Source of the DNA: Sphingomonas oligoaromativorans
GTDB lineage: Bacteria; Pseudomonadota; Alphaproteobacteria; Sphingomonadales; Sphingomonadaceae
Direction of reading: 5' to 3'
NCBI RefSeq assembly: GCF_011762195.1
Contig: NZ_JAASQK010000001.1
Location: 682,001 to 746,000, forward strand
DNA length: 64,000 nucleotides
In this document: positions 45,770 to 55,871 of the stretch, piece by piece
Numbering within the stretch: position 1 is the stretch's first letter
How the letters are laid out: each line of letters starts with the position of its first letter
Translations under genes and position numbers: made by a program
The notes under the pieces: generated by a model
Databases searched by the model: none
What the model was told of the DNA's origin: nothing
The model's input: only the letters and a program-made list of their open reading frames with translations

Positions 45770-45797
45770 TTGCCTAGCCAACATAAGAAAATATGAT
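45770..45797 (+). promoter_or_regulatory. Promoter of the cytochrome c/3-keto-glycoside operon
   Basis: TTGCCT (45770-45775) and TATGAT (45792-45797) are separated by 16 bp, a good match to the sigma-70 type consensus. It lies in an unusually AT-rich 125-bp divergent intergenic region and reads toward the cytochrome gene (start 45848). A weaker minus-strand pair TTGTAT/TAAATT (45767-45739) faces the Gfo/Idh gene. Confidence 0.55.
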
Positions 45798-45847
45798 TTA
45801 GGTAAGTAGCGACAGAGCGGACGAAAAACCGCCGGGAGAGGTGCCTC

Positions 45848-46237
45848 ATGAAGGTTAAGCTTCGTCTGATACCGGTTGCGCTTGCGATGGCGGCGGCAGC
45901 GACGTCCGCGCGCCTGCCCGCGCAGGACAGCGCGCAGCCCGCTGGTGCGCAGGCCTTTGCGGCCTGCCGATCCTGCCACACGCTGGGGGCCGGCGAGCGC
46001 AATGGAATCGGACCCAATCTCCACGGCCTGTTCGGCCGGCAGGCGGGGGGCGCTCCCGGCTATAATTACAGTGCTGCGTTGAAGGCTTCGGGCCTTCGCT
46101 GGGATGAGAAGAGCCTCGACACTTTCCTCTCCGCTCCATCGAAGCTCGTGCCCGGTACGCGCATGGTGATGCGGGTGGACGATCCCGCCCGCCGCGCGGC
46201 GCTGATTGCCTATCTGAAGGCCCAGACGGCGAAATGA
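45848..46237 (+). CDS. Class I cytochrome c, periplasmic
   Basis: A 129-residue protein with a signal peptide (MKVKLRLIPVALAMAAAAT) and one haem site CRSCH near residue 40. The conserved NGIGPNLHGLFGR and a Met in GTRMVMRV, the likely sixth iron ligand, mark it as a cytochrome c of the c2/c550 type. It is the first gene of the long plus-strand set that includes a GMC dehydrogenase and its subunit 3; it probably accepts electrons from that enzyme, as the cytochrome of the Caulobacter lacABC glycoside 3-dehydrogenase system does. Its stop overlaps the next start (ATGA). Confidence 0.93.
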   Translation: MKVKLRLIPVALAMAAAATSARLPAQDSAQPAGAQAFAACRSCHTLGAGERNGIGPNLHGLFGRQAGGAPGYNYSAALKASGLRWDEKSLDTFLSAPSKLVPGTRMVMRVDDPARRAALIAYLKAQTAK

Positions 46238-47298
46238 CGGGCGGGGCGATGAAGGGGCCGGGTGTCTTCCTCGCCCAGTTCATGGGCGATGCCGCGCCAT
46301 TCGACACGCTCACCGGTGCCGCGAAATGGATGGCCGACGCAGGCTATCGCGGCGTACAGATTCCCACCTGGGATGCGCGTTGCATCGATCTCGCGCGTGC
46401 CGCCGAAAGCCAGGATTATTGCGATGAGCTGACCGGCACCTGCCGAGATGCGGGCGTCGAGATCACCGAATTATCGACCCACCTCCAGGGCCAGCTCGTG
46501 GCGGTGCATCCCGCCTATGACACCGCTTTCGATGCTTTCGCACCATCCGAACTGCACGGAAAGCCGGATGAGCGGCAGCGCTGGGCGGTGGAGCAGGTGA
46601 AGCTGGGCGCGATCGCCAGCCGGCGGCTTGGCCTGAAGGCGCAGGCGGCTTTTCCGGGCGCGCTCGCATGGCCGTTCCTCTATCCATGGCCGCAGCGGCC
46701 GGCGGGGCTGGTGGAGGAGGCCTTCGCGGAACTCGGGCGCCGCTGGCGGCCGATCCTCGATCATTTCGAGGAGCAGGGTGTCGATGTCTGCTTCGAATTG
46801 CATCCCGGTGAGGACTTGCACGACGGCATCACCTTCGAGCGTTTCCTCGACGCGGTCGACGGGCATCCCCGGGCGAACATCCTCTACGATCCCAGTCACT
46901 TCGTGTTGCAGGCGATGGATTATCTCGAGTTCATCGACATCTATCGCGATCGCATCCGCATGTTCCACGTCAAGGATGCGGAGTTCAATCCGACCGGGCG
47001 CTCAGGCGTCTATGGCGGGTTCCAGAACTGGGTCGACCGGCCGGGCCGCTTCCGCTCGCTGGGGGACGGACAGGTCGACTTCGGGGCGATATTCTCGAAG
47101 CTGACGCAATATGGCTATGACGGCTGGGCAGTGCTCGAATGGGAATGCTGCCTCAAGCACCCCGAGGACGGCGCCCGTGAAGGCGCCCCTTTCATCGCCG
47201 CGCACATGATCCGCCGCGCCGAGCGCGCCTTCGACGATTTCGCGGGCGGCGACAGCGATGCGCAGACAAACCGGAAGCTCCTGGGACTGACACGATAA
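46234..47298 (+). CDS. Sugar phosphate isomerase/epimerase family protein (cytoplasmic)
   Basis: A 354-residue TIM-barrel protein of the xylose-isomerase-like family. Metal-ligand motifs are visible: FELHPGEDLHDG near residue 188, YDPSHFVLQAMD, MFHVKDAEF and VLEWECC near the C-terminus. No signal peptide. The family isomerises or epimerises keto and aldo sugars and includes 3-dehydro-sugar processing enzymes. Its start is coupled to the cytochrome gene by an ATGA overlap; a transporter gene follows. It likely processes an imported keto sugar. Confidence 0.9.
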   Translation: MTGGAMKGPGVFLAQFMGDAAPFDTLTGAAKWMADAGYRGVQIPTWDARCIDLARAAESQDYCDELTGTCRDAGVEITELSTHLQGQLVAVHPAYDTAFDAFAPSELHGKPDERQRWAVEQVKLGAIASRRLGLKAQAAFPGALAWPFLYPWPQRPAGLVEEAFAELGRRWRPILDHFEEQGVDVCFELHPGEDLHDGITFERFLDAVDGHPRANILYDPSHFVLQAMDYLEFIDIYRDRIRMFHVKDAEFNPTGRSGVYGGFQNWVDRPGRFRSLGDGQVDFGAIFSKLTQYGYDGWAVLEWECCLKHPEDGAREGAPFIAAHMIRRAERAFDDFAGGDSDAQTNRKLLGLTR

Positions 47299-47325
47299 GC
47301 GAAGCGCCAAAGGGGAGGGCACAGG

Positions 47326-48630
47326 GTGGACGAAGGGACGGTCAACCGGGGGCGGTTGTTCTGGCTGGGCGTGCTGGCGTTGTTTACCGCCGCTTCGAGT
47401 GCGTCGATCCGCGCCGCGATCGCCGGCGGGCTGAAAGCGCAGTGGATCGATCCCGTCGCGCCTGTGCGGGCGGGCGAGATGATCGGTTCGGCGCTCGGGT
47501 CGGCCTTTCTGGGCTTTGCCATCACCGTGTTCGTGACCAGCGCGGTGCTCGATCAGATCGGGATGCGACGGATGCTGCTCGGCTGCGGCTCCTGCTTCGT
47601 GGTGGGCACGCTGCTGATCGTCGGCGCGGGGCATATCGCGACCGGCATGGGCATCTATCATCTCGTCTGGGCCGGGATGCTGGTGAGCGGCATCGGCTGG
47701 GGCCTTGCAGAGGCGACGATCAACCCGCTGACCGCACGGCTCTACCCCGAGGATACGACGCACCGGTTGAACGTGCTTCATGCCTGGTATCCGGGTGGGC
47801 TGATCGTCGGCGGGCTGCTGGGCTTCGCGCTGGCGGACGTGGTGCATTGGCAGATCATCATGGCGCTGGTGCTGTTGCCGGCGGCGGGCGTGATCGGGAT
47901 CGCCGCGACCACCCGCTTCCCGACGGCGAGCACCGTCGGCGGCACCGGCCCGACATTTCGCGATACGATCGCCGAGGTGTTCCGCCGGCCGAGCTTCTTC
48001 ATCTGGTTCGGCGCGATGTTCCTGACGGCGTCGTCGGAGCTGGCGCCGGGGCAGTGGATCGACGTGGCGCTCTCCAACCGCGTCGGAATGCGCGGCATCC
48101 TGCTGCTCGTCTATGTGAGCGCGCTGATGTTCGTGTTCCGGCACTTCGCCGGGCGGCTGGCGGCGCGCTTCTCCAATCCGGGGCTGTTGTGGATATCCAG
48201 CCTGCTCGCCGGGATCGGCCTGTTCATGCTGTCGCGGGCGCAGTCGCCGGCGGCGGCGATCCTCGCCTCGACGGTATGGGGCCTTGGCGTCTGCGCGATG
48301 TGGCCGACCATGCTGGCCTCGGTGGCCGAGCGCTATCCACGCGGTGGGGCATGGGCGATGGGGCTGGTCGGCTCGGCAGGCGCGCTCGCGAGCTTCTTCG
48401 TGCTGCCGCGCCTCGGTGCGATGTTCGATCAGGCCAAGGTGGAACTGGCGGGTGGAGCGATCGCCTATGAGCATCTGACCGGCGCCGCGCTGCGGGCCGT
48501 GGAGGATGCGGCGGCATCGGTGTCCTTCGCACGATTGGTCGCTTTCCCGGCGATCCTGTTGCTGGTCTTCGGCGGCATCTGGCTGGCCGATCGTCGCGCC
48601 GGGCCGGCCGCCGCGGAGGGACGCATTTGA
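47326..48630 (+). CDS. MFS transporter (sugar or keto-sugar importer)
   Basis: A 434-residue, 12-helix MFS protein beginning at GTG 47326, chosen because AGGGGAGGG lies six bases upstream. It is related to the broad FucP/sugar-permease side of the superfamily; helix segments such as GMLVSGIGWGLAEATINPLT and WGLGVCAMWPTMLASVAERY are well formed. Between a cytoplasmic isomerase and periplasmic oxidative enzymes, it is well placed to import the product of periplasmic 3-keto-glycoside cleavage. That is inferred from context only. Confidence 0.88.
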   Translation: MDEGTVNRGRLFWLGVLALFTAASSASIRAAIAGGLKAQWIDPVAPVRAGEMIGSALGSAFLGFAITVFVTSAVLDQIGMRRMLLGCGSCFVVGTLLIVGAGHIATGMGIYHLVWAGMLVSGIGWGLAEATINPLTARLYPEDTTHRLNVLHAWYPGGLIVGGLLGFALADVVHWQIIMALVLLPAAGVIGIAATTRFPTASTVGGTGPTFRDTIAEVFRRPSFFIWFGAMFLTASSELAPGQWIDVALSNRVGMRGILLLVYVSALMFVFRHFAGRLAARFSNPGLLWISSLLAGIGLFMLSRAQSPAAAILASTVWGLGVCAMWPTMLASVAERYPRGGAWAMGLVGSAGALASFFVLPRLGAMFDQAKVELAGGAIAYEHLTGAALRAVEDAAASVSFARLVAFPAILLLVFGGIWLADRRAGPAAAEGRI

Positions 48631-48691
48631 TGCTGTCGAGGCGGACCCGATCTGGGCCCCGCTCCGATCGCACCGACAATGAGGAGGGACT

Positions 48692-49279
48692 ATGATCGAC
48701 CGCAGAGACGCGGTGGCCAGCATCGTCGCGATGTTCGGCGCGACGTTGTTCGCGCCGCTCGCCCGCGCGGCAGGCATCGCGGACGGAGGAGGTGCGGGCA
48801 TCGGTGCGGCTATTCCCCCGATCAATACCGGCGCGCCGAGCATCGCCGTTTTCACCGATGCCCAGCGCACGCTGATGACGGCGCTCTCCGAGCGGGTTTT
48901 GCCGACAACCGACACGCCCGGCGCCATCGCCGCCGGAGTGCCGGCGTTCATCGAGAAACTGCTCGCCGACTGGTCCTATCCGGCGGATCGCGTGCCGATC
49001 CTCGTCGGCCTCGATCAGATCGACGCGCATAGTCGCGCCGATTTCGGCGTGCCCGCCGCATCCGCAACGGCGGAGCAGCAGGACAGGCTGCTCACCCTCG
49101 CCATGGAGGACCGCATGACGGGTGGCGCGGCCTTCTTCCATGCGTTCCGGCAGTTGGTGATCGCGGGCTATTACACGTCCGAGATCGGCATGACGAAGGA
49201 GCGCGAATATCTCCCTGTGCCGGGCAGCTATGACGGCGCCTATCCCTACTCCAAGGTCAACAAGGTGTTCTCCTCATGA
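48692..49279 (+). CDS. Gluconate 2-dehydrogenase subunit 3 family protein, Tat signal
   Basis: A 195-residue small subunit of the gluconate 2-dehydrogenase subunit 3 family (the gamma subunit of FAD-dependent sugar dehydrogenases, LacB in Caulobacter). The N-terminus MIDRRDAVASIVAMFGAT resembles a twin-arginine signal. Conserved regions are TDAQRTLMTALSERVLPTTD and FFHAFRQLVIAGYYTSEIG. Such subunits carry their large flavoprotein partner through the Tat pathway. It is preceded by GAGGAGGGA and overlaps the next gene by four bases. Confidence 0.93.
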   Translation: MIDRRDAVASIVAMFGATLFAPLARAAGIADGGGAGIGAAIPPINTGAPSIAVFTDAQRTLMTALSERVLPTTDTPGAIAAGVPAFIEKLLADWSYPADRVPILVGLDQIDAHSRADFGVPAASATAEQQDRLLTLAMEDRMTGGAAFFHAFRQLVIAGYYTSEIGMTKEREYLPVPGSYDGAYPYSKVNKVFSS

Positions 49280-50109
49280 TGGATCGTCGTACCTTCCTCG
49301 CGGCGACTGCCGCGCTCGCCGCCGCTCCGGCCTTCGCCAAGGCGGCCGCCAAGGGCGGGAAGCCGGTTGGCCTCCAGCTCTACACGCTGCGCACGCTGTT
49401 CCAGGCGGATCCGGTGAAGACGCTGACCCAGGTGGCCCGCATCGGCTACCAGGAGATCGAATATGGTGGCGGCGGCTATGACGCCATGGATCACGCCATG
49501 CTGCGCCGCACGACCGACCGGCTCGGCCTCAAGGCGCCGTCTGCGCATATCCCCTATGATCTGCTCGCCAACCATTTCGACCAGTCGGTGAAGATGGCGC
49601 GCACGCTGGGCGCGGACACGGTGGTGATGCCGTTCATCGATCAGCGCCTGCGCACCGAGGAAGGCTGGCGCGAGGTGGTGGCGACGATGAACCGCATCGC
49701 ACCGCAGCTCCATTCGGAAGGCTTCACCTTCGCCTATCACAATCATGATTTCGAGTTCACCACTGAGGTGGCGGGCAGCAATCTCTATGAGCGGCTGATC
49801 CACGATACCGATCCGGCGCTCGTGAAGTTCGAGATCGATCTCTACTGGGCGGTGAAGGCCAAGCAGGATCCGAAGGCGCTGATCCGCAGGCTCGCCGGGC
49901 GCGTCCATGCCTATCACGTCAAGGATATGAAGCCGGACGGCTCGATGACCAGCGTGGGCTCCGGCACGATCGACTTCGCCGATATCTTCCGCCTGAACAG
50001 CATCGCGGGCGTGAAGCACTTCTTCGTCGAGAATGACGAGTGCCCGGCACCCTACATCCCCGATGTCACCACGAGCTTCAACAATCTGAGCCGACTGCTC
50101 GGCCGCTAG
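49276..50109 (+). CDS. Sugar phosphate isomerase/epimerase family protein, Tat-exported
   Basis: A 277-residue TIM-barrel isomerase with an N-terminal twin-arginine signal (MMDRRTFLAATAALAAAPAF). Metal-site regions include FAYHNHDFEF, FEIDLYWAVKA and AYHVKDMKPDG. Export of such an enzyme is uncommon outside periplasmic sugar pathways and matches exported isomerases seen beside Gfo/Idh and DUF1080 genes in other bacteria. It is sandwiched between the subunit 3 and GMC genes with tight spacing (ATGA before, 8 bp after). Confidence 0.92.
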   Translation: MMDRRTFLAATAALAAAPAFAKAAAKGGKPVGLQLYTLRTLFQADPVKTLTQVARIGYQEIEYGGGGYDAMDHAMLRRTTDRLGLKAPSAHIPYDLLANHFDQSVKMARTLGADTVVMPFIDQRLRTEEGWREVVATMNRIAPQLHSEGFTFAYHNHDFEFTTEVAGSNLYERLIHDTDPALVKFEIDLYWAVKAKQDPKALIRRLAGRVHAYHVKDMKPDGSMTSVGSGTIDFADIFRLNSIAGVKHFFVENDECPAPYIPDVTTSFNNLSRLLGR

Positions 50110-50117
50110 GAGGATAT

Positions 50118-51803
50118 ATGGCAGCCACCGACCGCTTCGACGCGATCGTCATCGGCTCCGGCGTCTCCGGCGGCTTCGCGGCCAAGGAGTTGACCGAAAA
50201 AGGCCTGCGTGTGCTGATGCTCGATCGCGGGCGGATGGTCGAGCATGGCGAGGATTATCCCTATGACGGGAAGCCAGCCTTCGAGGTGCCCGCACGCGCC
50301 ATGATGCCGGAGCCGCTGATCGACAGCGACTATTTCATTGCGACGCATGGCGATCTGAAGCCGGGCAACCGGATGTTCTACAACAACGACCGGCTGAACC
50401 CTTACGCCTATGACGATGGCGAGAAGTTCTACTGGATTCGTCCGGGCGCGGTAGGCGGCAAATCGCTGATCTGGGGGCGCTGGTCCTTCCGCTGGAGCCC
50501 GGCGGACTTCGAGGCGAACAAGCGCGAGGGCGTCGGCGGTGCCTGGCCGATCGGCTATGAGGACGTCGCGCCCTGGTACAGCTATGTCGAGAAATATATC
50601 GGCGTGTCGGGATCGCGCGAGGGCCTGCCCCAGTTGCCCGACAGCGAATTCATGCCGCCGATGTCGATGAACATCGCCGAAAAATGGGTGAAGGGCCGGC
50701 TCGAAAATGCGTATCCCGATCGCAAGCTGATCCACACGCGGCTCAGCAACATCACCGAGGACAAGCCCGATCAGGGGGCTGGGCGATCCAGATGCCAGTT
50801 TCGCAACCAGTGCAGCAGGGGTTGCTCCTTCGGCGCCTATTTCTCGACGCAGGCCGTGACCCTGCCTGCCGCGCGCGCGACCGGGCGGCTGACGCTGCGC
50901 TCCGACGCGGTGGTGACCAACCTCGAATATGACGCCAGGCGCCGCCGCGTGACCGGTGTTCGCGTGATCGACGCCAAGACGGGACAGGCGGAGGTGATCC
51001 CGGCGCGGCTGGTCTTCCTCTGCGCGTCCGCGATGGCTTCGACGCAGATCCTGATGAACTCGCGCGACAAGACCGGGCGCAGCCATTTCGATAGCAGCGG
51101 CACGCTCGGTCGCTACGTCATGGACCATATCTTCCGCGTCAATATCAGCGGCGACATCCCCGGCATGACCGAGTTCATCGAATATGGGCGGCGGCCGGGC
51201 GGGGTCTATATCCCGCGCTTCCGCAATGTCGGCCGCGATGAGGGGCTCGGCTTCCATCGCGGCTATGGCTATCAGGGAGGCGCCTATCGCAATCCCGCGC
51301 CGCCGGAGGGCTTCGGCGCCTCGATGAAGCACGGGATGCGGCGCTATGCAGGCTGGCGCTTCGGAATGGGGGCGTTCGGCGAATGCTTGCCTTATGAGGA
51401 TAATCGCGTTTCGCTCCACCCGGACAAGGTGGATCGCTTCGGGGTGCCGCTGATGCGCTTCGACGTGAAGTTCCGCGACAATGAACTGCGCATGATGGAT
51501 GACGCCCGGACGCAGGGCGAGGCGATGCTGCGCGCGGCGGGCCTCACCAACGTGCAGAGCGAGCAGAAGGAGCATGTGCCCGGCGACGCCATCCACGAGA
51601 TGGGCGGTGCGCGCATGGGCCTGGACCCGCGCGCATCGGTGCTGAACGGCTGGAGCCAGGCGCACGATGCGGCCAACCTCTTCGTCACCGACGGCGCTCA
51701 GATGGCATCGACGTCCTGCGTCAACCCGTCGCTGACCTTCATGGCGATGACCGCCCGCGCGGCAGATCATGCGGTCGGGCAGGTGAAGGCGGGCACGATC
51801 TGA
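50118..51803 (+). CDS. GMC oxidoreductase, glycoside/glucose dehydrogenase large subunit
   Basis: A 561-residue FAD-dependent oxidoreductase. The FAD site is AIVIGSGVSGGFAAKEL (residues 9-25). A Cys cluster RCQFRNQCSRGC (Cys 226, 232 and 236, C-x5-C-x3-C) sits where the FAD-glucose dehydrogenase alpha subunit binds a [3Fe-4S] cluster. C-terminal catalytic His is in GDAIHEMGGARMG and Asn in SCVNPSLTF. It has no signal peptide and probably is carried out by its Tat-tagged subunit 3. Homologues oxidise the C3 hydroxyl of glycosides to 3-keto derivatives, passing electrons to cytochrome c. AGGAGG precedes ATG 50118; it overlaps the next gene (TGATG). Confidence 0.93.
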   Translation: MAATDRFDAIVIGSGVSGGFAAKELTEKGLRVLMLDRGRMVEHGEDYPYDGKPAFEVPARAMMPEPLIDSDYFIATHGDLKPGNRMFYNNDRLNPYAYDDGEKFYWIRPGAVGGKSLIWGRWSFRWSPADFEANKREGVGGAWPIGYEDVAPWYSYVEKYIGVSGSREGLPQLPDSEFMPPMSMNIAEKWVKGRLENAYPDRKLIHTRLSNITEDKPDQGAGRSRCQFRNQCSRGCSFGAYFSTQAVTLPAARATGRLTLRSDAVVTNLEYDARRRRVTGVRVIDAKTGQAEVIPARLVFLCASAMASTQILMNSRDKTGRSHFDSSGTLGRYVMDHIFRVNISGDIPGMTEFIEYGRRPGGVYIPRFRNVGRDEGLGFHRGYGYQGGAYRNPAPPEGFGASMKHGMRRYAGWRFGMGAFGECLPYEDNRVSLHPDKVDRFGVPLMRFDVKFRDNELRMMDDARTQGEAMLRAAGLTNVQSEQKEHVPGDAIHEMGGARMGLDPRASVLNGWSQAHDAANLFVTDGAQMASTSCVNPSLTFMAMTARAADHAVGQVKAGTI

Positions 51804-53221
51804 TGGGGGAGGCTCGGGACAAGGGCCTCACCCGGCGCGCATGGCTGGGGGGAGCGACAGCCGCGCTGGCAGTCCCCGGCATCGCGGAGGCGGCGCGCCG
51901 CCGCCGCTGGAAGCCCAGCGATCGGGTCAATCTGGCGGTGATCGGCGCGGGTGGCATGGGCGCCAGCAACATGTCGCGCCTCACCAGCCAGAATATCGTC
52001 GCAGTGACGGACGTCGATTTCGATCATGTCGCGAAGTCCTTCGTCGACAAGCAGGGCGTGGCCATTCCCGATCGCGTGGCGTTGCGCGCCGCCTATGACA
52101 GGGCAGCGCGCCATGCCGACTATCGCCGGATGTTCGACGCCCATCGCGAACTCGACGCCGTGCTGATCGCGACGCCCGATCACCACCACGCGGTCGCGGC
52201 GAAGATGGCGATGGAGCGCGGGCTCCATGTCTATGTTCAGAAGCCGCTGACCTATACGATCGCCGAGAGCCGGATGCTGGCGGGAATCGCCCGGAACAAT
52301 CCCAGGCTCGTGACGCAGATGGGCAATCAGGGGCATTCCGGCGATGATGGACGGCGCGTGATCGAACTGATCCGCGGTGGCGTCATCGGCAATGTCCGCG
52401 AGGTTCAGGCGTGGACCAACCGGCCCGTCTGGCCGCAGGGCATTGCCCGGCCGGCCGCGGTGCCGGCGCCCGCCAGTCTCGATTGGGATATCTGGATGGG
52501 GCCTGCGACGGTCGGCTGGGGCTACAATCCCGCTTACGCCCATTTCAACTGGCGCGGCTGGACCCCGTTCGGCACCGGGGCGCTGGGCGACATGGGCGCG
52601 CATCTTCTCGACTTTCCGATCTGGGCACTCTCGCCCGGCTTGCCGACACGGGTCGAGACGCGCCATTCCGCCTGGGGTGGCGACGACAATCTGTGGGACG
52701 ACAAGCCGCCCGCCGAACTCGGCAGCTATCCGCTCGCCGCCATCACCCATTTCGAGTTCGGTAACGCGCCGGGCGGGCCGCTCAAGCTCACCTGGTACGA
52801 CGGTGGGCTGATGCCGCCGACCCCGCCCGATCTGCCGGCCGGCGTCTCGATGAACCCCGGCGGCGGCGTGCTGTTCATAGGCGACAAGGGAATGCTGATG
52901 CATGAAACCTATGGCGAGAAGCCGATGCTGATCGGGGAGGGCACTGCCGAGCGCGCGGCCGCCATCCCGCAGACCCTGCCGCGCATCGCCGGTGGCCGCG
53001 ACGGGCATGAGATGAACTGGATCGCCGCCATTCGGGGCGAAACCAAGGCCTCGTCGCCCTTCGCCGACGCGACTTTGCTCAACGAGACGATGCTGCTCGG
53101 CATGGTGGCGCTGCGCGCCGGCCAGCCGATCCGGTATGACGGCACGGCTGGCCAGATCACCAACGTGCCGGACGCCAACCGCTTTCTTCGGCGTGATTAT
53201 CGCGCAGGATGGACATTGTGA
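51803..53221 (+). CDS. Gfo/Idh/MocA family oxidoreductase, Tat-exported
   Basis: A 472-residue oxidoreductase with twin-arginine signal (LTRRAWLGGATAALAVPGI). The Rossmann segment is VNLAVIGAGGMGASNMSRL, the family motif VYVQKPLTYTIAESR is present, and the second domain includes GALGDMGAHLLDFPIWAL. Exported members usually carry a tightly bound nucleotide and act as periplasmic sugar oxidoreductases (as glucose-fructose oxidoreductase does). In 3-keto-glycoside gene sets of Bacteroidetes such proteins occur beside DUF1080 hydrolases. It overlaps GMC upstream and DUF1080 downstream by one base each (TGATG). Confidence 0.92.
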   Translation: MGEARDKGLTRRAWLGGATAALAVPGIAEAARRRRWKPSDRVNLAVIGAGGMGASNMSRLTSQNIVAVTDVDFDHVAKSFVDKQGVAIPDRVALRAAYDRAARHADYRRMFDAHRELDAVLIATPDHHHAVAAKMAMERGLHVYVQKPLTYTIAESRMLAGIARNNPRLVTQMGNQGHSGDDGRRVIELIRGGVIGNVREVQAWTNRPVWPQGIARPAAVPAPASLDWDIWMGPATVGWGYNPAYAHFNWRGWTPFGTGALGDMGAHLLDFPIWALSPGLPTRVETRHSAWGGDDNLWDDKPPAELGSYPLAAITHFEFGNAPGGPLKLTWYDGGLMPPTPPDLPAGVSMNPGGGVLFIGDKGMLMHETYGEKPMLIGEGTAERAAAIPQTLPRIAGGRDGHEMNWIAAIRGETKASSPFADATLLNETMLLGMVALRAGQPIRYDGTAGQITNVPDANRFLRRDYRAGWTL

Positions 53222-53976
53222 TGATCCTTGCTCTCGCTACCGCGCTACTCGCGGCTCAGAATCCCGCCGGGCCGAAGCCCGAGGACACGGAGGTCTGGTC
53301 GCCCAAGGTGCCGGTCGTGACGCCGGGCGCCTACACGCCCGCTCCGCCGCCGTCGGACGCGATCGTGCTGTTCGACGGGAAGGATCTGTCGCAATGGGCC
53401 ACGGTGCATGACGGCTCGCCCGCGCGCTGGAAGGTCCATGACGGCATCATCACGGTCGACAAGAGCAGCGGCAACATCCAGACGCGCCGCAGCTTCGGCA
53501 GCTACCAACTCCATCTCGAATGGCGCATCCCCGCCGACATCACCGGCGAAGGGCAGGCGCGCGGCAATAGCGGGCTGTTCCTCGCTTCCACCGGTGACGG
53601 CGACGCGGGCTACGAACTCCAGATTATGGACAGCTACCACAACGAGACCTACGTCAACGGTCAGGTCGGTGCCGTCTACAAGCAGACCGCCCCGCTCGCC
53701 AATCCGGCCCGCAAGCCGGGCGAATGGCAGAGCTACGACGTCGTCTGGAACGCGCCGATCTTCGGCGCGGACGGGACGGTGACGCGGCCGGCAACGGTCA
53801 CGGCGCTGATGAATGGCGTGCTGGTGCAGGATCATACGGTGCTGAAGGGGCCGACGCTCTACATCGGCCAGCCGCATTATGCGCCGCACGGCCGGGAGCC
53901 GATCAAGCTCCAGGCGCATGGCGACAAGAGCGCTCCGATCAGCTTCCGCAACATTTGGGTGCGGGAATTGCCTTAA
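53221..53976 (+). CDS. DUF1080 / 3-keto-disaccharide hydrolase family protein, exported
   Basis: A 251-residue protein of the DUF1080 family, renamed 3-keto-disaccharide hydrolase after members were shown to cleave 3-keto-glycosides. The N-terminal signal is short (MILALATALLAA). The concanavalin-like sandwich is clear: VLFDGKDLSQWATV, GNSGLFLAST, YELQIMDSYHN, PITFRN-like end (ISFRNIWVREL). ATG 53221 forms a TGATG overlap with the previous stop; an in-frame ATG at 53209 is possible but has its AGG directly adjacent. It closes the proposed 3-keto pathway by splitting the glycosidic bond in the periplasm. Confidence 0.93.
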   Translation: MILALATALLAAQNPAGPKPEDTEVWSPKVPVVTPGAYTPAPPPSDAIVLFDGKDLSQWATVHDGSPARWKVHDGIITVDKSSGNIQTRRSFGSYQLHLEWRIPADITGEGQARGNSGLFLASTGDGDAGYELQIMDSYHNETYVNGQVGAVYKQTAPLANPARKPGEWQSYDVVWNAPIFGADGTVTRPATVTALMNGVLVQDHTVLKGPTLYIGQPHYAPHGREPIKLQAHGDKSAPISFRNIWVRELP

Positions 53977-54054
53977 GCCGGCGAGGTGCCTCTTGCCCCT
54001 TTCGCGCTACCATCGCGTCAGGAAAATCTATGCGTCCCGCCTTTCGCGAGGCAG

Positions 54055-54084
54055 TTGCGCAGGGGGGAGGGCACATCCTATCTG
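54055..54084 (+). promoter_or_regulatory. Weak promoter candidate for trxB
   Basis: TTGCGC (54055-54060) and TATCTG (54079-54084) are 18 bp apart upstream of the trxB start at 54119. The match is partial and the position is the main support. Confidence 0.25.
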
Positions 54085-54106
54085 GTGCATCAAGATGATA
54101 TCCTGA

Positions 54107-55855
<1,749 letters not shown>

Positions 55856-55871
<16 letters not shown>

